Made by a program: the position numbers and the translations under genes | Part shown: positions 55,797 to 64,000 of the stretch, piece by piece | How the letters are laid out: every line of letters begins with the position of its first letter | Position numbering within the stretch: the stretch's first letter is position 1 | From: CAINVV01 sp037137375 | Lineage (GTDB): Bacteria; Bacteroidota; Bacteroidia; Bacteroidales; Prolixibacteraceae | Direction of reading: 5' to 3' | Length of the DNA: 64,000 bases | Assembly: GCA_037137375.1 (NCBI GenBank) | Contig: JBAXKJ010000003.1 | Location: 1-64,000 of the forward strand | Notes under the pieces: model-generated | What the model was told of the DNA's origin: nothing | Database searches by the model: none | What the model saw: the letters and a program-made list of their open reading frames with translations, nothing else

Positions 55797-56387
55797 TCAA
55801 AATATTTCTGAAAGAACACCTATCGAAAGGGCCAGAAAAAAAACGGGATGCTGGCGGGCATACTCTTTAATGATCATTATCGCTTCAGAAAGATATTCCT
55901 TGACGGTATTTTTGGAAATTTGCATCTCTTTGGCTGCTTCTTCGTAACTTTTCCCCTGAAGTTTGCATAGTTCGAAGACCCTTCTTTTTTGAGGTGAAAG
56001 CAAGTCTATGGCAGCTTCCAGAATCAGTAGCTGCTTTTCTGGAATATCCGTGGCAATATCTGTCATAATATCTTCACTGGTCAGCTGGTCGATGGCCACA
56101 GATTCGCGTAATTTCTTTTTTAGGATATTCAAGGACCTGTTGTAACTGGATACGAATAGCCATCCGGCCAATGGAAGGTCCGGATTGATGGATTGTCTTT
56201 TTTCCCATAGGCTGATGAAAACTTCCTGAACAATATCCTGGGCTATAACTTCATCTCTCGTGATCCTGAATGAGTTAAGATAAATTGCCCGTTGGTATTT
56301 CCAGTAAATATCATCAAAGGCATCTATATTCCCCTGAACCAGAAGAGCTGCCAGTGTTTTGTCTCCGGAATGTTTATTATTGCTCAT
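55797..56387 (-). CDS. ECF RNA polymerase sigma factor (Bacteroidetes type)
   Basis: 196 residues. Region 2 (about 25-90) has IYWKYQRAIYLNSFRITRDEVIAQDIVQEVFISLWEKR in family order; region 4 (about 125-180) has LSPQKRRVFELCKLQGKSYEEAAKEMQISKNTVKEYL, the helix-turn-helix for -35 recognition. It heads the operon FecR-SusC-SusD-TlpA and presumably directs transcription of susC. A TAACTTTG box (plus 56410-56417) lies 23 bases ahead. Confidence 0.95.
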   Translation of the reverse strand: MSNNKHSGDKTLAALLVQGNIDAFDDIYWKYQRAIYLNSFRITRDEVIAQDIVQEVFISLWEKRQSINPDLPLAGWLFVSSYNRSLNILKKKLRESVAIDQLTSEDIMTDIATDIPEKQLLILEAAIDLLSPQKRRVFELCKLQGKSYEEAAKEMQISKNTVKEYLSEAIMIIKEYARQHPVFFLALSIGVLSEIF

Positions 56388-56409
56388 CCATTTACATATC
56401 AGCCGAAGT

Positions 56410-56417
56410 CAAAGTTA
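56410..56417 (-). promoter_or_regulatory. Possible -7 box of the ECF sigma gene
   Basis: TAACTTTG on the minus strand, a perfect TAnnTTTG, 23 bases ahead of the ATG. No clear TTG at -33. Confidence 0.4.
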
Positions 56418-56506
56418 ATTGAAAAATCACTTTTACGTAGGGCATAGTTGAAATTGGGAAACAGGTGCATATGAAAATTATCCTTGCCCATTTTTGGGTT
56501 TTTATG

Positions 56507-56525
56507 TTTAACAACATTTGTTAAA
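56507..56525. promoter_or_regulatory. 19-bp palindrome upstream of the nan-locus promoter
   Basis: TTTAACAA-CAT-TTGTTAAA is a perfect dyad with 8-bp arms, ending two bases before the -33 TTG of the promoter at 56528. The position suits an activator site, or an operator of the FadR-type gene downstream. Confidence 0.55.
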
Positions 56526-56527
56526 AG

Positions 56528-56558
56528 TTGTTTAAATTATAAATGAATAATACATTTG
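56528..56558 (+). promoter_or_regulatory. Promoter of the FadR regulator/nan operon
   Basis: TTG at 56528-56530, 20-nt spacer, perfect TACATTTG at 56551-56558. The start would lie near 56565, giving a leader of about 44 nt before the ATG at 56609. Confidence 0.82.
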
Positions 56559-56576
56559 TCCTACAAATAGTACAAT

Positions 56577-56589
56577 TAGTATTATACTA
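56577..56589. promoter_or_regulatory. Candidate GntR operator downstream of the promoter
   Basis: TAGTAT-T-ATACTA is a perfect dyad with 6-bp arms, 20 bases before the regulator ATG and about 12 bases after the predicted transcription start. This fits an autorepression site. Confidence 0.5.
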
Positions 56590-56608
56590 TAATTAAACAG
56601 CCTTATAA

Positions 56609-57334
56609 ATGACTTTAAAAATCACAGATAACCAAACTAACAGCTTGGTAGACAAGGTGGAGGTGGCAATTCTCAAGTATATAAAGTCAAGAAAACTTGT
56701 ACCAGGAGATACCTTGCCGAATGAGCAGGTACTGGCAACCGAACTTGGCATCAGCAGAAATGTATTGAGGGAAGCGCTCAGCAGATTGAAGATGTTAGGG
56801 ATCGTGCAATCCCGCACAAAAAGAGGAATAGTTATTCAGGAGCCATCCATGTTATCTAGTTTTGAGAAGGTCATAGAGCCTTATCTTCTCAGTGAAAAGG
56901 CCATTACCGATATGATTGGGATGCGTGTTGTCCTTGAAATCGGGTTGACGGATTTTATTTTTCTGAACCTGACAGAAAAGAAGATCAATGAACTGGAGAA
57001 TATTGTCATTTCTCAGGAAGCATACAACCTTTCGGTAGAGCAGGAGACTAAATTCCACAAATGTATTTATGAAATGTCTGGTAATGATTTCATCATTCAA
57101 TTTCAGAAGATCGTTTACCCAATTTTTGAATTTGCTAAAATAAATTATGACAGCTATTTCGCACCCGTAAATAACAGGCTGCAAAAAGAAGGCAAAATAG
57201 TATCGCACCGCGACTTATTTCAATTGATTAAGAACAAGGATGTGGAGGGTTACAGGAATGCGATCAAAATACATCTGCAATGCTATCTTGAATATGTATG
57301 TCCAAATGCTCAGCTACAATATAACCTGATTTAG
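56609..57334 (+). CDS. FadR-type GntR regulator with FCD sensor domain
   Basis: 241 residues. The winged helix (about 15-80) has RKLVPGDTLPNEQVLATELGISRNVLREALSRLKMLGIV in family order. Residues 90-235 form an all-helical FCD domain (IGMRVVLEIGLTDF, KFHKCIYEMSGNDF, HRDLFQLIKNKDVEGYRNAIKIHL); the last His-containing helices usually bind a metal and a small acid or sugar acid. Its neighbours suggest Neu5Ac or a derivative as the ligand. It probably represses the operon, through one or both of the dyads upstream. Confidence 0.93.
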   Translation: MTLKITDNQTNSLVDKVEVAILKYIKSRKLVPGDTLPNEQVLATELGISRNVLREALSRLKMLGIVQSRTKRGIVIQEPSMLSSFEKVIEPYLLSEKAITDMIGMRVVLEIGLTDFIFLNLTEKKINELENIVISQEAYNLSVEQETKFHKCIYEMSGNDFIIQFQKIVYPIFEFAKINYDSYFAPVNNRLQKEGKIVSHRDLFQLIKNKDVEGYRNAIKIHLQCYLEYVCPNAQLQYNLI

Positions 57335-57368
57335 ATTACTAACAGAAGTTAATTATTTGATTAATAAT

Positions 57369-58277
57369 ATGATAATAAATAAGATAAAAGGATTGATTGC
57401 TGCCCCTTTCACACCGATGGATGATAAGGGGAATTTGAAACTGGAAAAAGTGGCTGCCTACGCTGAAAGATTAAAACGGGATGGTGTTGGAGGAGCATTT
57501 GTTTGCGGGACGACAGGCGAAGGAATGTTGATGACATCCGACGAGCGTAAACAGGTTGCAGAAAAATGGATAGAGCAACAGGAAGACAATTTTAAGGTAA
57601 TTGTTCATGTGGGAACTACATCAGCCAGACAGTCGAAGGAACTTGCTGAGCATGCTCAGAAATCTGGTGCTTATGCATTTGGTTGTATGGGTCCAATGTT
57701 TTTAAAACCCTCCAATGTTCCCGATTTGGTTGCATTCTGTGCTGAAGTGGCATCCGGGGCTCCGGACTTACCCTTTTATTACTATCACATCCCTTCTGTT
57801 TCTGACGTGACTCTTTCGATGCCGGATTTTCTGAACAAAGCTAAATCCGTTATTCCAAACCTCACGGGAATCAAATTTACCCATCGGAATATGATGGAGA
57901 TGTTTCAGTGCCTTAAGGCGGATAGTGGAAAATGGGATATACTCCATGGATTTGATGAGGAGCTTCTGTGCGGACTCAGTCTCGGTGCGAAAGGAGCGGT
58001 TGGTAGCACATTCAATTATCTGGCGCCTCTGTACCTTAAGTTAATGAAGGCTTTTGATGCAGGGAATATGGAGGAAGCAAGAGAATTGCAGTTCAAATCT
58101 GTTCGATTTATTGAGATTTTGATACGATATGGGGGAGGGGTCATCGGTGGCAAACCTATCATGAAATTTGTAGGGCTGGATTGCGGGCCATTGCGGTCAC
58201 CTGCTCATAACTATACTGAAATCGAATTGAATAAATATAAAAGCGAGCTTGAAAAAATTGGATTCTTCGAATGGTAA
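57369..58277 (+). CDS. nanA: N-acetylneuraminate lyase (DHDPS superfamily)
   Basis: 302 residues from the ATG at 57369; a TTG four codons earlier is possible. GLIAAPFTPM at the start and CGTTGEG (the carboxylate-binding motif) are visible. The Schiff-base lysine is K169 (GIKFTHRN) and the catalytic tyrosine Y137 lies in FYYYHIPS. These positions match those of the family. It splits Neu5Ac to N-acetylmannosamine and pyruvate in the cytoplasm. The sialidase downstream supports this reading against other pyruvate aldolases. Confidence 0.82.
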   Translation: MIINKIKGLIAAPFTPMDDKGNLKLEKVAAYAERLKRDGVGGAFVCGTTGEGMLMTSDERKQVAEKWIEQQEDNFKVIVHVGTTSARQSKELAEHAQKSGAYAFGCMGPMFLKPSNVPDLVAFCAEVASGAPDLPFYYYHIPSVSDVTLSMPDFLNKAKSVIPNLTGIKFTHRNMMEMFQCLKADSGKWDILHGFDEELLCGLSLGAKGAVGSTFNYLAPLYLKLMKAFDAGNMEEARELQFKSVRFIEILIRYGGGVIGGKPIMKFVGLDCGPLRSPAHNYTEIELNKYKSELEKIGFFEW

Positions 58278-58309
58278 ATTATTGAAAATTCTGACAAACA
58301 ACTATATAT

Positions 58310-58344
58310 AAAAAAGGATGAGAAAGTGCGAGTTTCTCATCCTT
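58310..58344 (-). terminator. Terminator antisense to the nan-locus susC leader
   Basis: AAGGATGAGAAA (58314-58325) pairs perfectly with TTTCTCATCCTT (58333-58344) over a 7-nt loop. The A-run 58310-58315 becomes a T6 tract on the minus strand. On the plus strand GGCAATAAAC follows the hairpin, with no T-tract. No minus-strand gene reads into it. Confidence 0.72.
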
Positions 58345-58388
58345 GGCAATAAACGCATGCTTAGTAACAACCAAACAATTTTACAAAG

Positions 58389-61300
58389 ATGAAGAAAAAG
58401 TTTAACTACAGAAACCTTTATTTGGGGTTTCATCTGTTGATTCTGCTGCTGGTAGCAAGTTCGGGCGGCCGCTTGTCAGCTCAGGAAAGGAGCGTCACGG
58501 TAAGTGGTAACGTTACTGATCTGCAAGGTAAAGCAATACCTGGAGTTACCGTCGTTCAGGAAGGAACAACAAACGGTGCTATTACCAACAATGATGGAAT
58601 TTATTCAATTAAGGTGACGGGAAAACCAACCTTAATTTTTTCCTTTGTTGGGATGACTAGTCAAAGAATTCCGGTTAACCAGCGAACCAGAATCAACGTT
58701 GTGCTTCAGGACGAGACCATTGGCTTGGAGGAGGTTGTTGCAATTGGCTACAGTAGTCAATCCAAGAAGAAAGTAACAAGTTCCATTTCGAGAATAGATC
58801 AGGAAGCCCTACAAAATATCTCATCCGTTAGCCCTGTTCAGGCGCTACAGGGAAAGATGGCGGGAGTTTCGGTCCCGGTATTAACAGGACAACCCGGTGC
58901 AGCAGCAAACATTGTTATCCGGGGTGGGACAACCTTAAGACCTTATGGTACGATTCAAAGCGGGAGCGATGTCGGCAACCGCGATTCAAGCGATCCGCTA
59001 GTAATCGTTGATGGTGTATTCCGCAATTTTACCGATGTAAATCCTGATGATATTGAATCCATCCAGGTTATGAAAGATGCCGCGTCAACCGCTATCTATG
59101 GTGCCCGTGGGGCGAACGGGGTAATTTTGATTAAGACCAAATCAGGTAAAGGGACTAGAAAGGCAAATTTCACATTTCATTATCAGCATGGAATAGAAAC
59201 ACAAGCCAGGAAATACGACTACATGAATGCAAAAGAGTACCTGACACTTGCCCGCCAAACGATGATGAAAGGGATTGACAATTTTGATGTAAAATCTTAC
59301 CTCTATATTTCAGGTAATTCAGCCACTGTACCAACCTTTCTCACGAAAGGAGCTTATGGTGTATATAAATTCACTCCGGCCTATATAGATAATCTTGTTA
59401 CTGTTGAGGGACAACCTTATGTAGATAATCTGCTGGCAAAAGGCTGGGAAACTATGGATGATCCGGCTACGCCAGGGAAGACGATAATTTTTAAAGACAG
59501 TCATTATCAGGATGTTGTTTGGAATACGGCTCATACCAACAACTATAATTTTGGGGCCAGCGGAAGTAATGAGTCAACTAATTACAATTTCTCGTTGGGA
59601 TATGTTGACCAGGGTGGAATTTTTCTCGGAACAGGCTATAAACGATTTAGTTCATTGGCAAATGCCAGACATCAACTCAACGAAAAAGTGAGCTTGAATA
59701 TGAATTTTTCTTATCTCTGGAATGACAACAAATACAGTGATAATATTGAAAGAGACCTTGTCAGGGGTGTAAGGGTACCACCACTTAACAGGCTATACAA
59801 TGATGATGGTACACCTAATATCAATGAAGGAAATAATCCCCGAAACAGGTTACACCAGTTGTATTACCAGGATAACAATATAAATAACGTACAACTGACC
59901 ATGAGGCTTGAAGCCGATTGGGAAATAGTCAAGAATTTGCATTACAGGCCATCGGCATCATTGAATTCAGTCAATTACAGTAGGCTTTATTTCGAGAAAT
60001 TTTACCCCGAGCAACCAAATCCACGAGACAAATATCAAGCTCAGTCTCAATCCAATCAGATAATGACCGACCATGTATTGCAATACAATCACACTTTTGC
60101 TTCGAATCATAATTTGATGATGCTTGGAGGTTTTAATTTCACGAGGAATAAATCATTCTCGGTTGTTGCCACCTCTCAGCGTTCTGCTACTGATTATATT
60201 TCAACCATATCAGGTGATCCTGCCTCAACGACTATTAACGGTGTTGTCTCACCTAACTTCGGAGCTTCTTCTTCTTATGGTGAAACGAAGAGTGCCAGCT
60301 TTTTCGGTCAGGCAAGTTATGATTTTGCTAACAAATACCTGTTTGCAGCTTCACTGCGCCGTGATGGCTTCTCTAATTTTGCTCCTGAGAACCGCTTCGC
60401 AACATTCCCTTCTTTGTCAGCAGGATGGAATGTCAGCAATGAAAAGTTCTGGAAAGTTAAAGTCATTAATAACCTTAAGTTGAGAACTAGTTGGGGCAAA
60501 ACAGGCTTGTCCGGTTTATCCATCAACGACACTTATGGAGTCTATGGCTCAAGCTTGTATGCAACTGCCTCTGGTCTGACAAGAAGCAATATTCCGAACG
60601 CAAAACTACTTTGGGAGACCACCGAGGCTACTGATGCCGGTTTCGATATAGGATTGTTCAATAGCAGGATTAACCTAACTTTCGACGTATATAACAAATT
60701 GACAAAAAATCGGCTGGCAGACCTCCCTCTTGCTGCAGAAACCGGGTTCAGCAGCATCAAATATAATGTTGGATCATTAAGAAACAGGGGATTAGAAGTT
60801 GAACTGGATGCCAGGATACTGGATTCGAATGGTTTTAAATGGAACTCTACTTTTACTTTTGCTTTCAACCGAACAGTCGTGGTGGAATTACCAGAGAATG
60901 GCAGGGATAAAAACCGCATCAATGGAGGTAAGATCTATGATCCAAATCTTGGAAAGGATATTGAAGCTGGTGGATATGCCGAGGGCGAACGTCCGCTGGG
61001 CCTTTGGGCCTGGAAATCAAATGGCATCTTTTCTACTGACGCAGAGGCAGCAGCCTCACCTATTAAAGATATGTTGGTGCCGGCTGCAAACCTGGGGAAA
61101 GTGAAACATGGAGGAGATGTTAATTGGGCCGACCTTAACGGAGATAACCTGATCAATGAAAAGGACATGGTATTTATGGGTTACAGGGTTCCTGACAAAA
61201 TTGGTGGATTCCAGAATACATTCACATACAAGGGATTTTCCCTTCGTGTAAACATGGACTATGCCATGGGGCATGTAATCAGCGACGGTGCACTTGGACG

Positions 61301-61748
61301 TGAAATGGGTCAAGGCCGTGGATCTAACGAAGGTGCACCACGGATGGCACTCAGTGATGAGACCTGGCAAAAACAGGGAGATGTTGGTAAAAAATATCCC
61401 AGGTTTAGTTTTGCAGACTATGATATTGGTTATCGTAACCATTTGAGATTTTCTTCATTATCGGGTTACAGCGGAATGGGATTTGATAATAGTTATGGAG
61501 TTGATAACTCTATCTACTATTCAAAGGGTGATTTTCTTGCTTTCAGGGAAGTATCACTATCCTACACAATACCTGCAAAAATTTGTAAAATTCTTTATAT
61601 GAAGAATATAATATTCAGTGGGGGTGTTTACAATATCGGCTACTTGACGGCCTATAAAGGTTTGAATCCTGAAGTTTACAAGGGATATGACGAAGGTGGC
61701 TATCCACGGCCGAGACAGTTTACTTTTGGAGCCAACCTAACGTTCTGA
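58389..61748 (+). CDS. SusC/RagA-family TonB-linked outer-membrane receptor (no STN domain)
   Basis: 1,119 residues. Signal peptide ending RLSAQE, CarboxypepD_reg-like domain (about 35-115; GKAIPGVTVVQEGTTNGA), plug (about 120-240; VVAIGYSSQSKKKVTSS, DDIESIQVMKDAASTAIYGARGANGVILIK in part) and a full barrel ending RQFTFGANLTF. It lacks the STN domain, so it does not use FecR signalling; control must come from the local FadR-type regulator. Partner SusD follows 40 nt downstream. Probable substrate: sialoglycan fragments. Confidence 0.95.
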   Translation: MKKKFNYRNLYLGFHLLILLLVASSGGRLSAQERSVTVSGNVTDLQGKAIPGVTVVQEGTTNGAITNNDGIYSIKVTGKPTLIFSFVGMTSQRIPVNQRTRINVVLQDETIGLEEVVAIGYSSQSKKKVTSSISRIDQEALQNISSVSPVQALQGKMAGVSVPVLTGQPGAAANIVIRGGTTLRPYGTIQSGSDVGNRDSSDPLVIVDGVFRNFTDVNPDDIESIQVMKDAASTAIYGARGANGVILIKTKSGKGTRKANFTFHYQHGIETQARKYDYMNAKEYLTLARQTMMKGIDNFDVKSYLYISGNSATVPTFLTKGAYGVYKFTPAYIDNLVTVEGQPYVDNLLAKGWETMDDPATPGKTIIFKDSHYQDVVWNTAHTNNYNFGASGSNESTNYNFSLGYVDQGGIFLGTGYKRFSSLANARHQLNEKVSLNMNFSYLWNDNKYSDNIERDLVRGVRVPPLNRLYNDDGTPNINEGNNPRNRLHQLYYQDNNINNVQLTMRLEADWEIVKNLHYRPSASLNSVNYSRLYFEKFYPEQPNPRDKYQAQSQSNQIMTDHVLQYNHTFASNHNLMMLGGFNFTRNKSFSVVATSQRSATDYISTISGDPASTTINGVVSPNFGASSSYGETKSASFFGQASYDFANKYLFAASLRRDGFSNFAPENRFATFPSLSAGWNVSNEKFWKVKVINNLKLRTSWGKTGLSGLSINDTYGVYGSSLYATASGLTRSNIPNAKLLWETTEATDAGFDIGLFNSRINLTFDVYNKLTKNRLADLPLAAETGFSSIKYNVGSLRNRGLEVELDARILDSNGFKWNSTFTFAFNRTVVVELPENGRDKNRINGGKIYDPNLGKDIEAGGYAEGERPLGLWAWKSNGIFSTDAEAAASPIKDMLVPAANLGKVKHGGDVNWADLNGDNLINEKDMVFMGYRVPDKIGGFQNTFTYKGFSLRVNMDYAMGHVISDGALGREMGQGRGSNEGAPRMALSDETWQKQGDVGKKYPRFSFADYDIGYRNHLRFSSLSGYSGMGFDNSYGVDNSIYYSKGDFLAFREVSLSYTIPAKICKILYMKNIIFSGGVYNIGYLTAYKGLNPEVYKGYDEGGYPRPRQFTFGANLTF

Positions 61749-61788
61749 GATGTGTTAAAGCCATGTCAAACATTTAATAAGACACAAT

Positions 61789-63213
61789 ATGAAAACTAAG
61801 ATATTAAAATACAGTCTGATAATTATTGCTCTGTTCACATTTTCCTGTAACAATATGCTTGATACAACAATTAGATCATCTATTACCGGACAAAATTTTT
61901 GGCAAAGCGAAGGAGACTTCCAACCTTACGTAACAGGTATTTATGCCAGGTACAGAAGCCTAATGGACAATTTTGCATTTACAGAAGACCGGAGTGAAAT
62001 GTGGAAGCAAGCTACCAATGCCCGTTTTTCACCTTATTGGGCGCAAAGTATCACTGCAGCGAACACTGGAGACTGGACCAGTATATATGGTACAATTGGT
62101 CATTGTAATCTGCTACTGGAGAAAATTGAACCTTTTACATTCTCCAATGCGGCGACCAAAAACGGCATAATGGCAGAGACGTACGCACTCCGGGCATTAA
62201 ACTATTTCTACCTGGCAAAGGTATGGGGTGATGTGCCGATTGTTCTAAAATCTGTTGTTGATGAAAATGAACCCCTTTACGAACGTTCACAGGTGGCAAA
62301 AGTTTTCGAGCAAATTAATGCGGACATAGAAAAGTCATTGTCCTTATTTCCAACCACTGGCTATGTCGATAAATACAGATTCTCAAAGCCTGCAGTGAAT
62401 GCGCTTAAGGCAGATGTAAAATTATGGTCAGCCAAAGTGTTGGGCAGTGGTGCTGCCGACCTAAATGCAGCCATTGCAGCCATCACGGAAGTTGAGAACT
62501 CAGGTGTATCCTTGCAGGCGACTTATGGGAATATATTCGACAACCGAAAAAATGGCGAAATAATCTTTTCAATGTATCTTAATCGGGCTGAATTTATCAG
62601 TGGCGCATACACCAATTGTTTTGCTCGTTGGACAACAGGCAGCGCGGATAATGTGGATGCCCTTCCATCATCAAATACAGGCCAGTCAGCATATGTTTTA
62701 AGTAAAGAGGCTCTGGCATTATTTCAAAAATATCCCGCAGATAAACGAATTTCCAGAACATATGTTCCTGAATTACTGAAAGGTGTTGTTCTAAATTACT
62801 GGCCATATAAGTTTATAGGGACAAAATATGCAGATGATCGCGTCCCTGATAGCGACTTTATTATCTATCGGTTATCAGATCTGCTACTTCTCAAAGCGGA
62901 AGCTTTTGCAGCCCTTGGCCAAATTGACAATGCACTTATCAATTTAAACAAAGTCAGGGCGAGAGCCGGAATTCCCAATTTTACTGAAACATCCCAGGCC
63001 TTGGTTGATAGAGAAATACTTGACGAACGTGGCAGGGAACTGTTCAATGAAATGAAACGCTGGTGGGATTTGGTGCGTGCACACAAATCTGGTGTTGTTG
63101 ACATCTACAAGTATATTCCAAATTTGGTCGGGAAGACCACTCCTATTTACTGGGCTGTTCATGTCAATGTCCTAGCAAAAAACTCAAAACTCGTTCAGAC
63201 ACAAGGGTATTGA
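61789..63213 (+). CDS. SusD/RagB-family nutrient-binding lipoprotein
   Basis: 474 residues. Lipobox LFTFSCNNML gives a lipidated Cys at about 20. ETYALRALNYFYLAKVWGDVPIV and LDERGRELFNEMKRWWDLVRAHK are the SusD signature segments. Surface-exposed binding partner of the SusC upstream. Confidence 0.95.
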   Translation: MKTKILKYSLIIIALFTFSCNNMLDTTIRSSITGQNFWQSEGDFQPYVTGIYARYRSLMDNFAFTEDRSEMWKQATNARFSPYWAQSITAANTGDWTSIYGTIGHCNLLLEKIEPFTFSNAATKNGIMAETYALRALNYFYLAKVWGDVPIVLKSVVDENEPLYERSQVAKVFEQINADIEKSLSLFPTTGYVDKYRFSKPAVNALKADVKLWSAKVLGSGAADLNAAIAAITEVENSGVSLQATYGNIFDNRKNGEIIFSMYLNRAEFISGAYTNCFARWTTGSADNVDALPSSNTGQSAYVLSKEALALFQKYPADKRISRTYVPELLKGVVLNYWPYKFIGTKYADDRVPDSDFIIYRLSDLLLLKAEAFAALGQIDNALINLNKVRARAGIPNFTETSQALVDREILDERGRELFNEMKRWWDLVRAHKSGVVDIYKYIPNLVGKTTPIYWAVHVNVLAKNSKLVQTQGY

Positions 63214-63217
63214 AATT

Positions 63218-63253
63218 AAATTTTCGTACTAAAATTAAAATTTTAGAAAATTT
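63218..63253 (+). repeat. AT-rich dyad between susD and the sialidase gene
   Basis: AAATTTTC (63218-63225) pairs with GAAAATTT (63246-63253), and CTAAAATT (63229-63236) with AATTTTAG (63239-63246), giving a long A-T stem. No T-tract follows. It may cause mRNA processing or differential stability. Confidence 0.45.
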
Positions 63254-63258
63254 CAATT

Positions 63259-64000
63259 ATGAGAAAAGGTATACTTACAAAAACCGCTGGAATATTAATC
63301 GTTTTCCTGCTCACATTATGCAGCCCCGGTAGATCTCTTACTAAAACTATGCCAAAGGATACGAAAGAGAGCAAGGAGAGCTATGAATCTATGGATAAAT
63401 TCCTTGGCAATTCTTTTTTTTCTGTACATAAACTATGGGATGGCAGAGGTGGTCCAAAGATTGTTAGTGCGAAGGATGGAACTATCCTGGCTTTAAATGG
63501 AAGATCCATTAGACAAAGTAAAGACGGTGGAAAATCATGGTTACCTCCAGTTCAAATCGCAGATTCCTCCGGAGTGCAAATAGTCGTGAATGAAATAAAT
63601 GGAGAAATTCTTCTGGTGAGTTCAAAAGGGTTTTTATGGAGGAGCAAGGATCATGGAGAAACATGGAACAAGGAATCTATAACCATACTTCCCAATGAAT
63701 TTGGCCATGGTTCGCCGGATGGAGTTCCTATTGGGCTCGGTGCATTTCAGGCAGGAATTACTCTCTTGTTTGGAGAACACAAGGGACGACTTTTAGTGCC
63801 GGGAAGAATATTTGGACCTAAAAATTCCAATGATAATAAATGGCGCCCTTATCATTACAACACCTCCATGTACAGTGATGACAATGGCCATACCTGGCAG
63901 ACAAGCGCACCGTTTCCTGTGCTTGGCACCGGAGAAGCAGCTTTGGCCGAGATCTCCAATGGTAGGATTCTATATAGTTCACGTGAACACATGACCAAAG
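63259..64000 (+). CDS. BNR-repeat sialidase-like protein (3' end outside window)
   Basis: ATG at 63259, open to the window end; 247 residues visible. A hydrophobic signal segment (about 8-21) precedes a beta-propeller with three Asp-box motifs (SKDGGKSW at about 93, SKDHGETW at about 133, SDDNGHTW at about 214). An RGGP motif (about 64-67) after FSVHKLWDG could hold the first active-site arginine. This fits a secreted exo-alpha-sialidase (GH33) or a related propeller enzyme. With the aldolase, SusCD and regulator upstream it completes a sialic-acid utilisation locus. The catalytic Tyr/Glu pair would lie outside the window. Confidence 0.82.
   Translation, partial: MRKGILTKTAGILIVFLLTLCSPGRSLTKTMPKDTKESKESYESMDKFLGNSFFSVHKLWDGRGGPKIVSAKDGTILALNGRSIRQSKDGGKSWLPPVQIADSSGVQIVVNEINGEILLVSSKGFLWRSKDHGETWNKESITILPNEFGHGSPDGVPIGLGAFQAGITLLFGEHKGRLLVPGRIFGPKNSNDNKWRPYHYNTSMYSDDNGHTWQTSAPFPVLGTGEAALAEISNGRILYSSREHMTK

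Noticed and set aside
56487..56503. Hairpin CCCA-TTTT-TGGG followed by T5 in the ECF/FadR intergenic region.
   Set aside because: Only a 4-bp stem; too weak for a terminator.

Overview
The window is chromosomal DNA of a Bacteroidota bacterium. Supporting signs are a type IX secretion (T9SS) cargo protein with a PorP/SprF partner, three SusC/TonB-type receptors (two with SusD partners), a Bacteroidetes-type ECF sigma/FecR pair, DUF4249 and DUF2851 proteins, several -7 boxes of the TAnnTTTG type, and start sites without clear Shine-Dalgarno sequences. The mix of glycan enzymes suggests a free-living or host-associated polysaccharide degrader. I cannot name a genus from sequence alone.

Layout. 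1-11790: end of a giant T9SS type-B adhesin, PorP/SprF, and an OmpA/SPOR protein. 12072-16238: acyl-CoA ligase, NmrA-like reductase, tRNA-Phe(GAA) with its own promoter and terminator, and an M16 peptidase. 16282-22580: PL11 rhamnogalacturonan lyase, GH2 glycosidase, O-methyltransferase, DUF2851. 22605-27991: rpsO, pnp, deoxynucleoside kinase and a TPR lipoprotein, most followed by clear intrinsic terminators. 28033-30684: a tightly coupled ABC ATPase/permease/YtrA-type GntR/unknown operon with a candidate operator. 30689-36107 (minus): a tripartite RND efflux pump. 36233-39407 (minus): TonB receptor plus DUF4249 lipoprotein. 39503-41757: PlsY, a GNAT/autoinducer-synthase-like acyltransferase and a class V aminotransferase. 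41868-47385: beta-helix/PDZ protein, GH29 fucosidase and a UroD-like protein. 47446-56387 (minus): ECF sigma, FecR, STN-type SusC (frameshifted), SusD and a TlpA-like thioredoxin protein. 56528-64000: a sialic-acid locus with a FadR-type regulator, Neu5Ac-lyase-type aldolase, SusC, SusD and the start of a BNR/sialidase gene cut by the window edge.

How the genes work together. The minus-strand block is a classical transenvelope system: the STN domain of SusC signals to FecR, which controls the ECF sigma factor. It has no glycosidase, so its ligand may be a peptide or siderophore rather than a glycan. The right-hand locus fits uptake and cleavage of sialoglycans (sialidase outside, SusCD import, aldolase inside) under a local GntR regulator, with a good promoter and two dyads.

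The most interesting unlisted signal is shared by both SusCD loci. Each has, just upstream of susC, an intrinsic terminator whose T-tract lies on the strand antisense to susC. No annotated gene reads into either one. In the ECF locus a TAnnTTTG box sits at the susC start codon on the antisense strand, predicting an antisense RNA of about 90 nt that fills the susC leader. There is no gene-free stretch longer than 300 bases; the longest gaps (11791-12071 and 56388-56608) are described under their sites.
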